Below, piece after piece: positions 18,718 through 28,241 of a DNA stretch of 64,000 nt. The notes beneath the pieces were generated by a model. That model was not told where the DNA came from, made no database searches, and saw only the letters and a list, made by a program, of their open reading frames with translations. Origin of the DNA: an uncultured Alphaproteobacteria bacterium (GTDB lineage Bacteria; Pseudomonadota; Alphaproteobacteria; CAAHEQ01; UBA3637); assembly GCA_944391735.1 (NCBI GenBank), contig CALXUR010000002.1, positions 114,554-178,553 of the forward strand, written 5' to 3'. Position 1 is the stretch's first letter. Each line of letters starts with the position of its first letter. Position numbers and translations under genes: made by a program.

Positions 18718-19451
18718 AAGTCAAATACTTGTTCATATTGTTTTTATTGTTTATCGGTGGATGTGCCGGGAGACGTCCCGAGACACCGGTCGGGTTTACC
18801 GAAAAAACAATTGAAACAGAACACTTTTCAATTGCCGTTTGGGAGAAGAACATTACAGCCGGAGAACCGCTGCGCATTTATATTGAAGGTGACGGTGATC
18901 CGATGCCCAAGCAAGCAACGGCTTTGGAATTTGCGGTGCGGGATCCCTCGCAGAATGTGATTTATGTATCCCGACCGTGTCAATACATTTGGTGTAAAGA
19001 ATGCAGTAATCCGTTGATATGGGGGCAAGAGCGGTTTCATGAAGAAATTGTAAACGAAATGAAGGAGTTGATTGTTTATCTGGCCTATAAGTATAAGACA
19101 CCTTCATTGGAATTGGTAGGGTATGACGGTGGTGGAACGATGGCGTTGATTCTGGCAACTAAAATACCTGTGGCGCGGGTTATCACCATAGGTGGTATTT
19201 TAGACACAAAAGTATATGCCGCCGAGCATGATTTAGCCCCGATTAACGGATTAAATCCGGGAGAGTTAAAGGACATTTTGGCGCGTGTTCCCCAAACACA
19301 TTATGTCGGCGGGCGGGATACAGTTACCACACGCCGTATGGCCGAACGTTTTGTCGCACGGCTTCGTAATCCGAAAGATGCCGTTGTTAAAGTCATTCCC
19401 GAGGCCACACATACGGATTGGCGAGCGGCTCCGTTTGATTATTACCAGTGA
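18714..19451 (+). CDS. Lipoprotein with an alpha/beta-hydrolase-like fold
   Basis: ATG 18714 overlaps the addA stop by 4 bp. A lipoprotein signal ends in FIGGCAG (Cys17). Residues 50-245 look like an alpha/beta hydrolase: YIEGDGDP, YVSRPCQ, the nucleophile elbow LVGYDGGGTMALI and a late His in ATHTDW. The elbow normally reads G-x-S-x-G; here the codon is GAC, so Asp138 replaces the serine. It may be inactive as an esterase or work by a different chemistry. Link to addAB is only positional. Confidence 0.75.
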   Translation: MKVKYLFILFLLFIGGCAGRRPETPVGFTEKTIETEHFSIAVWEKNITAGEPLRIYIEGDGDPMPKQATALEFAVRDPSQNVIYVSRPCQYIWCKECSNPLIWGQERFHEEIVNEMKELIVYLAYKYKTPSLELVGYDGGGTMALILATKIPVARVITIGGILDTKVYAAEHDLAPINGLNPGELKDILARVPQTHYVGGRDTVTTRRMAERFVARLRNPKDAVVKVIPEATHTDWRAAPFDYYQ

Positions 19452-19461
19452 GACAGCTTTT

Positions 19462-21654
19462 TTAAGTATCCAACTGTATTAAGGAAACAGCCTGTTCCAA
19501 AGAAGCGTCATGCTCTATAAAATCGGGCATTTTCTTGGCCGGAGGGAGTTTCGTCAAGTCATTATAGTGTCCTGGTTTGAAACACAAAGGTGTTTTCGCG
19601 CGAATAGGCGTTTTTAAGTGACCGGCATATAAAACCAGTTGTTTTTCATTCGCCATGGATAAAATACCGGAGCCGCCGATAACGCTATCAGATTGAAGCT
19701 TAATTTTATGTGAATATCCATGATAAAAATTGAAGAGTGATTTTTTCATTTCACCGCTACCGAAAATAGGTCCCAACAAACTGGTATTTTGACTGTAAGA
19801 ATGCACCACCTTTGTCAAAGGTGTAATTCCTTTGAGGAGCGGATTTCTGGTTTCCGGATTATTTTGTCGTTTAATGATTTTCGCGGCGGTAGAGCTCATA
19901 ATCACGTCGGCAGTTTCCTGTCCGTATTTAGAAGAGATTTGATGCCAATCCTGAACAACAACAAAGAACATATTTTGCTTTGTGCGACCGAAAACAATCC
20001 CGTCCGAGATACTTTGAAGCGATGGCATATGTTGAAATTCGTCTAAAATAAAGCCCATGGGATACGGTCCGCTTGTCCCCTCATTCGGTCCGAATTCCAT
20101 CAAATACCCTGTTGCCATATTGATAAACAGAGTGCTGAGTAAAATAGAGGAGTTCAAGTCTTCATACGGAACGGACATATAAATTGTAACGGGTTTATAC
20201 TCTCCTGTTTCGGGATCTTTCATTCCGCGCAGTTGATCATAATTAAAATCATTCATGGATGTTCGTGTCCGAACGGCCGCATTCTTAAACAAATTAATAC
20301 CGGATAAAGCCATTGAAATGACGGAGCCACGCTGTTTATCCGGTAATCCCAAGACTTGATTTAACTCCAACAATGTGCGTCGACCGTAGCCGTAATAAGC
20401 TGTTTCCAGAACAATATCCTCCAAAAGGATTTTCCAGGCATCCGTATTAGCGGCCCCCATATCCCCTGCCCGCCGTCGCTCAGATAACTCGGCATTAATA
20501 CGAATTTGGGCATTTGTAATAATATCAAGCAACATGGCGAAACAAGCATCGGCAGCCCCTTGCCAACTTTTTGGCAAAGGATCCCATTTGCCGATTGGTA
20601 AATAGTTTTCCTTGGTTATTTTTTTATCTTCCGCATTTTGAATTGCTTGTTTAACTTCTTTAAAATCACGCATGGATTTATAAAACGACAGCAAAACGGC
20701 GTAATCTTCATCATCCAATTCACCTTCCTGTAACCGGGAAACGAAATAATCATTGGCGCGCGCTTGTTCAACTTTACCGCAAATATATCCGGTTAAGCCG
20801 GTCAGGCAACCGCGCCCGGACTTAACCCAATAAGGATCTGTTCCCGTCGGCCCATCGGGAATTAAAAATGAAATCAACGTATCAATATAGCTTTCTCTCC
20901 CGGCATGAAGCGGTGGCAGATTTTCCCCTCCGATCGGATTCCAACAGGGCCAGCGAATGCCTTTTTTCGGATCATCCGAACCGGCCCAATTCATCATAAA
21001 AACGGGCCCTTTCTGGGCTCGGTAACCGCTTGTCAGGCGGGCTATTTCCCCTTTCGGATCATTAATAATCAAGGACGCGTTATCCATTTCAAAAATAGCC
21101 GGAATAACCGTCCCCATTGTTTTGCCGGATCCGGGGGTGCCGATACAAAAAACGGAGCGCGTATCGGGCAATTTTAGTTTTTGTCCCTCATACGTTCCCA
21201 AAAATAAATATCGACCATCCAATAACCCCATCGCTTTCACTTCCGGCGGTCGCGCTTCATGCCCGTCTCCGAAAGTTTGATCTAAAAAGGTAAAAGGATT
21301 CAGGACAAACAGCCATAACTCATAAAAAATAAATCCGCCCAAAGGTAAAAGCGGCAATTTCCAAGCAAAAAAACTGCTCCATACCATGTGTCTGGGTTCA
21401 TTGAAAGTATAATCTTTCAACCATGTTCCAAAAACAGAGAAAGGGTAAAACAGGTTGTGGGTGGCTGTTTGACTCCAGAATCGGGCAAAAACCTGTGTCA
21501 GAGGAGACTCGTTTTCCGGCATGAGCCAAAGGCTGAACGGCATCATAATTAAAAGAGCACCCCACAGAACCATTATACCGATGAAAGCGCGCCAACTCCA
21601 CCATTTAATACTGTTGCGTCGTGATTGAAAAGCGTCGTTTAGGCGTTTAGGCAT
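19462..21654 (-). CDS. VirD4/TraG-type IV secretion coupling ATPase
   Basis: The 730-residue protein has two N-terminal transmembrane regions (about 24-45 and 98-122), Walker A IGTPGSGKTMGTVIP at residues 171-185, INDPKGEIARLTSGYR, and Walker B GFILDEFQHMPSL. These are the landmarks of VirD4/TraG coupling proteins, which pump substrates into a type IV secretion channel. No other secretion genes lie in the window, so its partners must be elsewhere. A pentapeptide-repeat gene directly upstream is probably in the same operon. Confidence 0.9.
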   Translation of the reverse strand: MPKRLNDAFQSRRNSIKWWSWRAFIGIMVLWGALLIMMPFSLWLMPENESPLTQVFARFWSQTATHNLFYPFSVFGTWLKDYTFNEPRHMVWSSFFAWKLPLLPLGGFIFYELWLFVLNPFTFLDQTFGDGHEARPPEVKAMGLLDGRYLFLGTYEGQKLKLPDTRSVFCIGTPGSGKTMGTVIPAIFEMDNASLIINDPKGEIARLTSGYRAQKGPVFMMNWAGSDDPKKGIRWPCWNPIGGENLPPLHAGRESYIDTLISFLIPDGPTGTDPYWVKSGRGCLTGLTGYICGKVEQARANDYFVSRLQEGELDDEDYAVLLSFYKSMRDFKEVKQAIQNAEDKKITKENYLPIGKWDPLPKSWQGAADACFAMLLDIITNAQIRINAELSERRRAGDMGAANTDAWKILLEDIVLETAYYGYGRRTLLELNQVLGLPDKQRGSVISMALSGINLFKNAAVRTRTSMNDFNYDQLRGMKDPETGEYKPVTIYMSVPYEDLNSSILLSTLFINMATGYLMEFGPNEGTSGPYPMGFILDEFQHMPSLQSISDGIVFGRTKQNMFFVVVQDWHQISSKYGQETADVIMSSTAAKIIKRQNNPETRNPLLKGITPLTKVVHSYSQNTSLLGPIFGSGEMKKSLFNFYHGYSHKIKLQSDSVIGGSGILSMANEKQLVLYAGHLKTPIRAKTPLCFKPGHYNDLTKLPPAKKMPDFIEHDASLEQAVSLIQLDT

Positions 21655-21657
21655 ATC

Positions 21658-22650
21658 TTAATTCCTGTTTTTATTCTTTTTATCCGATTTGGGAATAACT
21701 TGTTGATCTTGTATTTTTTTGGGTTCGGGCGTATCCGGACGAATATCTGCCGGTTTGGACTCTTGTTGTGCCGGCACAGGTTCCTGTCTGGCAAACTCAT
21801 CTTGTTTAGGTTGAGGGCGTCTCCGTTGATTCGGCGGTGTTTTGACGGGAGCATTGATATCCGGGCGTTCGGTTATTTCCCGCATGGCATAGGCCTCCAA
21901 TTCTTTTTTCCGGGCTTTTAATGTTTTCAGAGTTTCCTCTTTCAACTTTTTTTCCCCCAGTTGTTCCACCAACAGCAAATCTTTTTGAAAGTTATCCATA
22001 CTGAGCTTTTGAAGCGGATTGACATATACGCCGCGCAAATTGACGCCCTCCAGAACAAACATGGATAAATCCATATCGGATATATCGATTTTTGACATGT
22101 CCAAACGCCTTAAATCCAGACACATCAGCTCTGATTTCGTCAAGCAATGGATATCAATGGCGCCGGATTCAATTTGTTCAATTAAAAAATCCATGGCGGT
22201 TATGCGGCGGCGCGTCTCATCATCCAGTCGGGCATCATCAATAGTCAACCGGCGCAGATATGTTTTTTTAAAGCAAGCCCCGGTAAACCAAGAATGGGAA
22301 AAATCCGTATCCTCCAAATAAGCTTCGGTAAAATCACAATCGGTAAAATCACAATCGGTTGCGGCAGTCTTATAAAAAACAGCTCCCTTAAAAGAAGAGC
22401 CCGCTAATTTTGCCCCCGAAATATCGGCATTTTTAAGATTGATTCCCGAATAATCTTTTCCGGAAACATCTTTTCCGTCACGAATATCCTGCAACAACTG
22501 AATCGCCCGCGGATCCGACCGGTAGTCATCCCGTTCAGACGGAAGAATAAAATCGGGTTCATCCAACCCCAAAGAAAAATAAATCATATCTGATTCGGTT
22601 ACTTTGGTGTTGGCTAATTTCATACCGGGACGTTGTAATTTCGATATCAT
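21658..22650 (-). CDS. Pentapeptide-repeat protein with a basic proline-rich tail
   Basis: ATG 22650 is chosen because further upstream the frame runs into lspA; no good ribosome site is visible. The 330-residue protein has pentapeptide repeats at about 78-135 (LKNADISGAKLAGSSFKGA style) and again near 185-205, a helical segment, and a low-complexity tail rich in P, Q, K and R. Just 3 bp separate it from the coupling-protein gene, suggesting a partner or substrate role. Its function is unknown. Confidence 0.8.
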   Translation of the reverse strand: MISKLQRPGMKLANTKVTESDMIYFSLGLDEPDFILPSERDDYRSDPRAIQLLQDIRDGKDVSGKDYSGINLKNADISGAKLAGSSFKGAVFYKTAATDCDFTDCDFTEAYLEDTDFSHSWFTGACFKKTYLRRLTIDDARLDDETRRRITAMDFLIEQIESGAIDIHCLTKSELMCLDLRRLDMSKIDISDMDLSMFVLEGVNLRGVYVNPLQKLSMDNFQKDLLLVEQLGEKKLKEETLKTLKARKKELEAYAMREITERPDINAPVKTPPNQRRRPQPKQDEFARQEPVPAQQESKPADIRPDTPEPKKIQDQQVIPKSDKKNKNRN

Positions 22651-22748
22651 AAGATATATTATAACACAGAAATGACAAAAATAAATAAAAAAAGAGTGAC
22701 TTTTTACGTTATTTATACTATAACAGAAAGAAACAAAAAGGATAAAAT

Positions 22749-23210
22749 ATGATATATTTGCTTTCATTGGGCGTTATTTTGGCCGATCAAATAACAAAAA
22801 TGCTGATTGAAGCGGCGTTAATACCGCAAGAAGTTGTCCCCGTCTTTCCGGGATTTAATTTATTTTTAACGTATAATAAAGGTGTCAGTTTTTCGTTTTT
22901 ATCAAGCGACCACACGTGGATGCCTTGGGCTTTATCCGCTTTGGCTTTGGTTATCTGTTTGTTTATCGTTCAATGGATGCGGGTGGAAAAATCACGTTTG
23001 ATTTTGACGGGGCTGGCTTTGATTTTAGGTGGTGCCATCGGAAATGTGATTGACCGCATTCGTTTCGGAGCCGTTGTTGATTTTCTGGATGTCTATGTCG
23101 GATCCTATCACTGGCCTGCTTTTAATGTGGCCGACAGCGCGATTTGCATCGGGGTCGGTTTGATTTTATTGGATTATTTAAAGAAGGGAAAAACACATGA
23201 AAAAAATTAG
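22749..23210 (+). CDS. lspA: Lipoprotein signal peptidase (signal peptidase II)
   Basis: LspA removes signal peptides from prolipoproteins in the inner membrane. The 153-residue protein has four membrane segments and both catalytic aspartates in conserved context: GGAIGNVIDRIRFGAVVDFLD and FNVADSAICIG. It opens the lspA-bamF-like-pgi-mutL run and overlaps the next gene by 14 bp. Confidence 0.97.
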   Translation: MIYLLSLGVILADQITKMLIEAALIPQEVVPVFPGFNLFLTYNKGVSFSFLSSDHTWMPWALSALALVICLFIVQWMRVEKSRLILTGLALILGGAIGNVIDRIRFGAVVDFLDVYVGSYHWPAFNVADSAICIGVGLILLDYLKKGKTHEKN

Positions 23211-23361
23211 CTTGATTGTTGTTTGTCTGGCTCTATGCGCTTGCACACCGAAAAAACCACCTTTGGAGCCGACACAAATCGTAAACGGAAAATCTATTGT
23301 TATCCCGCCGGAATTTGATGTGGTTCCGGAACAAACAACAACTTCCGAAAAGGAGAAATAA
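23197..23361 (+). CDS. Short BamF-like (DUF3035-type) lipoprotein
   Basis: A 54-residue gene with signal peptide MKKISLIVVCLALCAC and lipobox Cys at 16. The mature part carries IVIPPEFDVVPE, matching the PP-F-D motif of the alphaproteobacterial BamF/DUF3035 family, which is usually encoded directly after lspA. It is much shorter than many members. It overlaps lspA by 14 bp and is followed by pgi after three bases. A role in outer-membrane protein assembly is inferred from the family. Confidence 0.75.
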   Translation: MKKISLIVVCLALCACTPKKPPLEPTQIVNGKSIVIPPEFDVVPEQTTTSEKEK

Positions 23362-23364
23362 AAA

Positions 23365-24966
23365 ATGGCAACAATTTATGAAAAACTGCAAAAACATGCG
23401 GATAAAATTAAAACGGAACACCTGCGCGACATGTTCGTTGCGGATCCGGACAGATTCAATAAGTTTCATATAGATTTTAATGAGTTTTTGTTGGATTATT
23501 CCAAAAACAACATCACAGAGGAAACCGTTGGTCTTTTATTAGAGTTGGCGCGGGAGTCCGGTTTGGAGCAGGCAATCAAAGATATGTTTGAAGGCAAGCG
23601 TATCAACACGACCGAGAATCGTCCCGTATTGCATATTGCGTTACGTAATCGCGACAATCATCCGATTCTAGTGGACGGGAAAGATGTTATGCCGGATATC
23701 AACGCCGTTTTGGAAAAAATGAAAGTCTTTTCGGAACAGGTAAGATCGGGTAAATGGTTGGGGGCGACAGGTAAGTCGATAACGGATGTCATCAATATCG
23801 GCATCGGTGGATCCGATTTGGGGCCGGCCATGGCAACCGAGGCACTAAAATTTTATAAAACGGACGCTTTGAATTTCCACTTTGTATCAAACGTGGACGG
23901 GACAGATATTACCGAAACCCTGAAAGCGTGTCGTCCCGAAACGACTTTATTTATTATTTCTTCTAAAACATTCACAACGCAAGAGACGTTGACAAATGCG
24001 AAAACGGCCCGGGAATGGCTTGTTAAAGCATTGGGGGATGATGCCGTCGCCAAGCATTTCGTTGCCGTATCCACCAACACGGAAGCGGTTCGGGCTTTTG
24101 GTATTGATCCCGACAACATGTTTGTGTTTTGGGATTTTGTCGGCGGACGTTATTCTTTATGGTCCGCTATCGGGTTATCGTTAATGCTGGGAATCGGATA
24201 CGATCGTTTTATTGAAATGTTAACCGGTGCCTATGAAATGGATATGCATTTCTTAAACACGCCGTTGGAGAAAAACATGCCGGTTATCATGGGGCTTTTA
24301 TCTGTTTGGTACAGCACCTATATGGGAGCCGAAGGATACGCCGTTTTACCGTATGACCAATATTTACGCCGACTGCCCGCCTATCTGCAACAATTAGATA
24401 TGGAAAGTAACGGTAAAGGGGTTAAGAAAAACGGAAAGCCTGTTGATTACGCAACCGGTGCGATTTTGTTCGGAGAACCGGGAACAAACGGACAGCACTC
24501 TTTTTATCAATTGATTCACCAAGGAACCCATTTGATTCCGGCGGACTTTATCGCTCCTGTTCACTCTTTAAATGAAACCGGTGATCACCATGATATTTTA
24601 TTAGCGAACTTTATCGCCCAGACGGAAGCCTTGATGAAAGGAAAAACCGCCGAAGAAGTGCGTGCCGAGGGTGTTAAAGAAGAGTTAATTCCTTTTAAGG
24701 TGTTTACGGGAAACAGGCCGAGCAATACGATTTTATTTGACAAGATGACGCCGAAAGTCTTTGGCGCCTTGATTGCCTTATACGAACACAAAGTTTTTGT
24801 ATCCGGTGTTATTTGGAATATTGACAGTTTTGACCAATGGGGCGTTGAACTCGGAAAACAACTGGCTAAAGCTATATTACCTGAAATTCAGAATAAAAAT
24901 CAAATATTAACACACGACAGTTCAACCAATGCTCTCATTGAAAAAATTCGTGAAAAACGGAAATAG
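23365..24966 (+). CDS. pgi: Glucose-6-phosphate isomerase
   Basis: Pgi interconverts glucose-6-phosphate and fructose-6-phosphate. The 533-residue protein contains [14 protein letters not shown], the sugar-phosphate site [31 protein letters not shown], and the catalytic-lysine region [10 protein letters not shown] near the end. GGAG lies ten bases before the ATG. It sits in the lspA-mutL run with no clear functional link. Confidence 0.97.
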   Translation: MATIYEKLQKHADKIKTEHLRDMFVADPDRFNKFHIDFNEFLLDYSKNNITEETVGLLLELARESGLEQAIKDMFEGKRINTTENRPVLHIALRNRDNHPILVDGKDVMPDINAVLEKMKVFSEQVRSGKWLGATGKSITDVINIGIGGSDLGPAMATEALKFYKTDALNFHFVSNVDGTDITETLKACRPETTLFIISSKTFTTQETLTNAKTAREWLVKALGDDAVAKHFVAVSTNTEAVRAFGIDPDNMFVFWDFVGGRYSLWSAIGLSLMLGIGYDRFIEMLTGAYEMDMHFLNTPLEKNMPVIMGLLSVWYSTYMGAEGYAVLPYDQYLRRLPAYLQQLDMESNGKGVKKNGKPVDYATGAILFGEPGTNGQHSFYQLIHQGTHLIPADFIAPVHSLNETGDHHDILLANFIAQTEALMKGKTAEEVRAEGVKEELIPFKVFTGNRPSNTILFDKMTPKVFGALIALYEHKVFVSGVIWNIDSFDQWGVELGKQLAKAILPEIQNKNQILTHDSSTNALIEKIREKRK

Positions 24967-24971
24967 CCGAT

Positions 24972-26828
24972 ATGATACGATTATTACCCCAAAATCTGAT
25001 TAACCAAATTGCGGCCGGTGAAGTCGTGGAAAGACCGGCAGCAGCGTTAAAAGAGCTGATTGAAAACGCGATTGATGCCGGCGGCACAAAAATAGACATA
25101 AAGATGACGGATGGCGGGAAAACTTATTTTTCCGTAACGGATAACGGAAAAGGTATGACACCCGAGGAATTGTCTTTGTCTGTTGAGCGTCATGCAACCA
25201 GTAAATTACCAAACGATGATTTATTTAATATCAATTTTCTGGGGTTTCGGGGGGAGGCTTTACCGTCAATCGCATCTGTCGCCCGCGTTAAAATCACATC
25301 TCGGCCGAAAGAGGCTTCCGAAGGTTGGTCGTTATCAATCGAGGGCGGACAAAAAGACGCACCCCGACCGGCGGCACACGGTTTCGGCACAACCGTTGAA
25401 GTGCGAGATTTATTTTTTGCCACCCCTGCCCGTTTGAAATTTTTAAAATCGGCGCAAAGTGAAATGATGGCGGCCAAAGATGTCATCAATCGATTGGCTA
25501 TGGCGTATCCCGGGATTTCTTTTTCACTATCCGACGACAGACGTGTTATTTTAAGTTATCCGGCGGTTGACACGTTATTGAAGCGAGTCGGTGCTGTTAT
25601 CGGAAAAGCGTTTGAGGAAAATGTTGTCCCGATTCAAACAGCTTATGAGGATATCGAATTATCCGGTTTTGTGGGATTGCCGACATATGTTCGGGCAACA
25701 TCAAGCGAGCAATACTTATTTGTAAATGGACGGTGTATTCGGGACAAAGTTTTGACAGGTGCCGTCCGTGGGGCTTATCAGGGACTTATCGGACATGATG
25801 CGTATCCGGTTGTCGTTCTTTTTTTGAAAGTGCCGAATACGGATGTTGATGTCAATGTTCATCCGGCCAAAACAGAAGTTCGTTTTAAAGATACGGCGCG
25901 TATCAAGGGGCTTTTGGTCGGTTCCATTCGTAACGCTTTGTCCGAACAAGGCAACAAAACAGCAACAACCATTGCCATAGGCGCTTTGGATAAAGCGGCG
26001 GTTCCCGTTATACCGCATCCAATTCCCTTACCGCACAGACAAAGTACCTATCGTGGCAGCAGTCGTCCCTATTTCACCCCACCTATGGAGAGACGGATAG
26101 AGCCTGTGCCTTTGGGTTTGGCTTCATCTGCGGAAGAGCCGGTTATGGAATTGCGGGATAGTTTTTCCGTCAAAGCGAAATCTGTTTCAGTTCCGGCGCA
26201 GAAAGAGAAAACTGCTCAATCGGCTGTCCCTGTTTCAGAGGAGATATTCCCACCATTAGGGTTGGCAAAGGCTCAAGTCCACAAAACCTACATTATTGCC
26301 CAGGCAAAAGAAGGGATTGTGATCGTTGATCAGCATGCGGCGCATGAGCGTTTGACCTATGAAAAACTAATCAAAACAGTCGGAAATCATCCCCAAACGC
26401 AAATCATGTTAATTCCGGAGGTTATTGAAATGACCGCGGATGAGGTTCGTTTGCTATCGCATCGATCGGACGAGTTAAAAGAATTCGGTTTGGTTTTGGA
26501 TGTGTTCGGACATGATTGTATCGCGGTGCGGGAAATCCCGGCCTTGTTGGACAAAGCCGATTTAAAGAAAATGGTTCAGGATTTAGCGGATACCCTGAAA
26601 GAATTCGGGGATACCGTTTTATTGAAGGATCGTATTAAAGACGTTTGTGCCAGAATAGCGTGTCATGGTTCCATTCGGGCGGGACGGGTTTTAAGTATTG
26701 AGGAAATGAACGCCCTCTTACGTCAAATGGAAGCATGCGGCACATCGGGGCAATGCATTCACGGGCGACCGACTTATATCGAATTAAAACTAACCGATAT
26801 TGAAAAATTATTCGGACGCCGGGGGTAG
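24972..26828 (+). CDS. mutL: DNA mismatch repair protein MutL (endonuclease type)
   Basis: The GHKL ATPase domain is complete: IAAGEVVERPAAALKELIENAIDAG, DNGKGM and FRGEALPSIASV. A linker (about 330-420) precedes the C-terminal domain, which has VDQHAAHERLTYE, fitting the DQHA-x2-E-x4-E endonuclease motif, plus ACHGSIRAG and CIHGRPT. It therefore nicks DNA itself, as in bacteria without MutH. Length of 618 is normal. It lies six bases after pgi. Confidence 0.97.
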   Translation: MIRLLPQNLINQIAAGEVVERPAAALKELIENAIDAGGTKIDIKMTDGGKTYFSVTDNGKGMTPEELSLSVERHATSKLPNDDLFNINFLGFRGEALPSIASVARVKITSRPKEASEGWSLSIEGGQKDAPRPAAHGFGTTVEVRDLFFATPARLKFLKSAQSEMMAAKDVINRLAMAYPGISFSLSDDRRVILSYPAVDTLLKRVGAVIGKAFEENVVPIQTAYEDIELSGFVGLPTYVRATSSEQYLFVNGRCIRDKVLTGAVRGAYQGLIGHDAYPVVVLFLKVPNTDVDVNVHPAKTEVRFKDTARIKGLLVGSIRNALSEQGNKTATTIAIGALDKAAVPVIPHPIPLPHRQSTYRGSSRPYFTPPMERRIEPVPLGLASSAEEPVMELRDSFSVKAKSVSVPAQKEKTAQSAVPVSEEIFPPLGLAKAQVHKTYIIAQAKEGIVIVDQHAAHERLTYEKLIKTVGNHPQTQIMLIPEVIEMTADEVRLLSHRSDELKEFGLVLDVFGHDCIAVREIPALLDKADLKKMVQDLADTLKEFGDTVLLKDRIKDVCARIACHGSIRAGRVLSIEEMNALLRQMEACGTSGQCIHGRPTYIELKLTDIEKLFGRRG

Positions 26829-26830
26829 CG

Positions 26831-27409
26831 TTAAACGGATTGCTTTGTTTCCCACTCTGATCGAAGTTTTGTCCAAACATTAATATCGCCGTAATGGCCG
26901 TCAACATACTTTATTGCCGAACGCATGACGCCGTCTTTATGATACCCTAATTTTTCCGCGACATGTGCCGAACGTTGATTTTTGACGTCATTTCGAATAA
27001 CAAGGCGGATTAAATTGGGTAAAAAAGCATTTTCCAACAGTCGAACAGCTTCCTGCATATATCCTTTACCCTGAAACCGAGTGCCAAGCCAATACCCGAT
27101 TTCGGCAGAGTTAAACTCATTGAATCGGATAACGCTGGCGATCCCCATATATTCTTGTGTTTCTCGATTAAAAATACCATACTGTGCCTTTGTTTTATTT
27201 TTCCAATCATCAGCCGTCGAAATGAGAAAAGAAAAAGAATGCTCGAGGCGGGTTGTTTTGTTGACTCAGGGCAAAAACGCGCCCAGACAATCCCGAGACG
27301 AATCAACCAAATGAAACAAGGTGTGCGCCATATCAAACGTAACCGGATGTTTTTTCAAGATAATCCGCTTACCTATCATTTCATCTTTAAATTCATATTG
27401 GTATGCCAT
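26831..27409 (-). pseudogene. GNAT acetyltransferase gene with one in-frame TGA
   Basis: Starting at ATG 27409 (GGAGGCG upstream), the frame gives 47 residues ending LGAFLP, then TGA at 27266-27268, then continues in the same frame for 144 residues with VNKTTRLEHSF, IGYWLGTRFQGKGYMQEA and NQRSAHVAEKLGYHKDG, the acetyl-CoA site and end of a RimJ/RimL-like acetyltransferase. Relatives normally have Trp after FLP, so a single TGG to TGA change explains it. TGA serves as a normal stop in many genes here, so recoding is unlikely. Confidence 0.8.
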
Positions 27410-27455
27410 AATTACGCCTCCAGTTAAATGGAAACATAAAAAAACAGACTGTCAA

Positions 27456-28241
27456 TTATTTTTTTCGAAAAATTAAAGCGCGAGGTATGGCGCCAAAATC
27501 CACAGCTGTTTCTACAAGAGACAACCCTGCCGCTTGAAATAAAGCAGAAACCGGTTCTGCCTGGTTAATACCGATTTCAAGGAAGAGGAATGCATTTGGT
27601 TTCAGGAGAGAATAAACCCTCTTTGTCAAATGTCTGTAGGCATCCAGTCCATCGGTTCCGCCATCCAAAGCGTCACGCGGGTCATATAGGTATACATCGG
27701 GAGCCAGTTTGTCGATATCCGCCGACGGGATATAAGGCGGGTTGGAAACGACTATATCAAACTGTCCTAAATCAACACTCCAATTTTCCTGCGTAAAATC
27801 AGCCTGAATTAACGTGGCAGAACGCCCCTGTTGATTTTTTTCGGCAACCTGCAACGCTTTGATTGATTTATCAATTCCGATACCGGTAGCAATCGGGTAT
27901 TCATCTAACAAACTAAACAACAAACATCCGGAACCGACCCCGATATCCAAAATTCGATAGGGATTTCTGTGTTTCGGGTAAAATCTTAAGACGGCATCGA
28001 TTAGGATTTCGGAGTCCGGACGCGGATCCAACACATCAACGGTTGAAAGAAAATCAGCTTTCCAAAACCCACGTTTGCCGATAATTTTCGAAACCGGTTC
28101 ATGCTTCAAACGGCGTTCAATATAGGTATTCAGTTTATCCGAATCATCTTGAGCTGCCTGACACAATAAACGGGCATCCAACAAAGGTGTATCGGAAACG
28201 GGTATTAATTGAGCAGCTATCTTCCAAATAATATCATGCAT
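27456..28241 (-). CDS. prmC: Release-factor glutamine methyltransferase
   Basis: PrmC methylates the Gln of the GGQ motif in release factors. The 261-residue protein has an N-terminal helical domain, the SAM site LDIGVGSGCLLFSLL near residue 98 and the catalytic VVSNPPYIP near 165. Its start overlaps the prfA stop by one base, pairing the enzyme with its substrate RF1. Confidence 0.96.
   Translation of the reverse strand: MHDIIWKIAAQLIPVSDTPLLDARLLCQAAQDDSDKLNTYIERRLKHEPVSKIIGKRGFWKADFLSTVDVLDPRPDSEILIDAVLRFYPKHRNPYRILDIGVGSGCLLFSLLDEYPIATGIGIDKSIKALQVAEKNQQGRSATLIQADFTQENWSVDLGQFDIVVSNPPYIPSADIDKLAPDVYLYDPRDALDGGTDGLDAYRHLTKRVYSLLKPNAFLFLEIGINQAEPVSALFQAAGLSLVETAVDFGAIPRALIFRKK

Noticed and set aside
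27266-27268. UGA recoded as tryptophan in this genome
   Set aside because: TGA is a normal stop in many genes here, including all ATGA overlaps; only one gene has an internal TGA.
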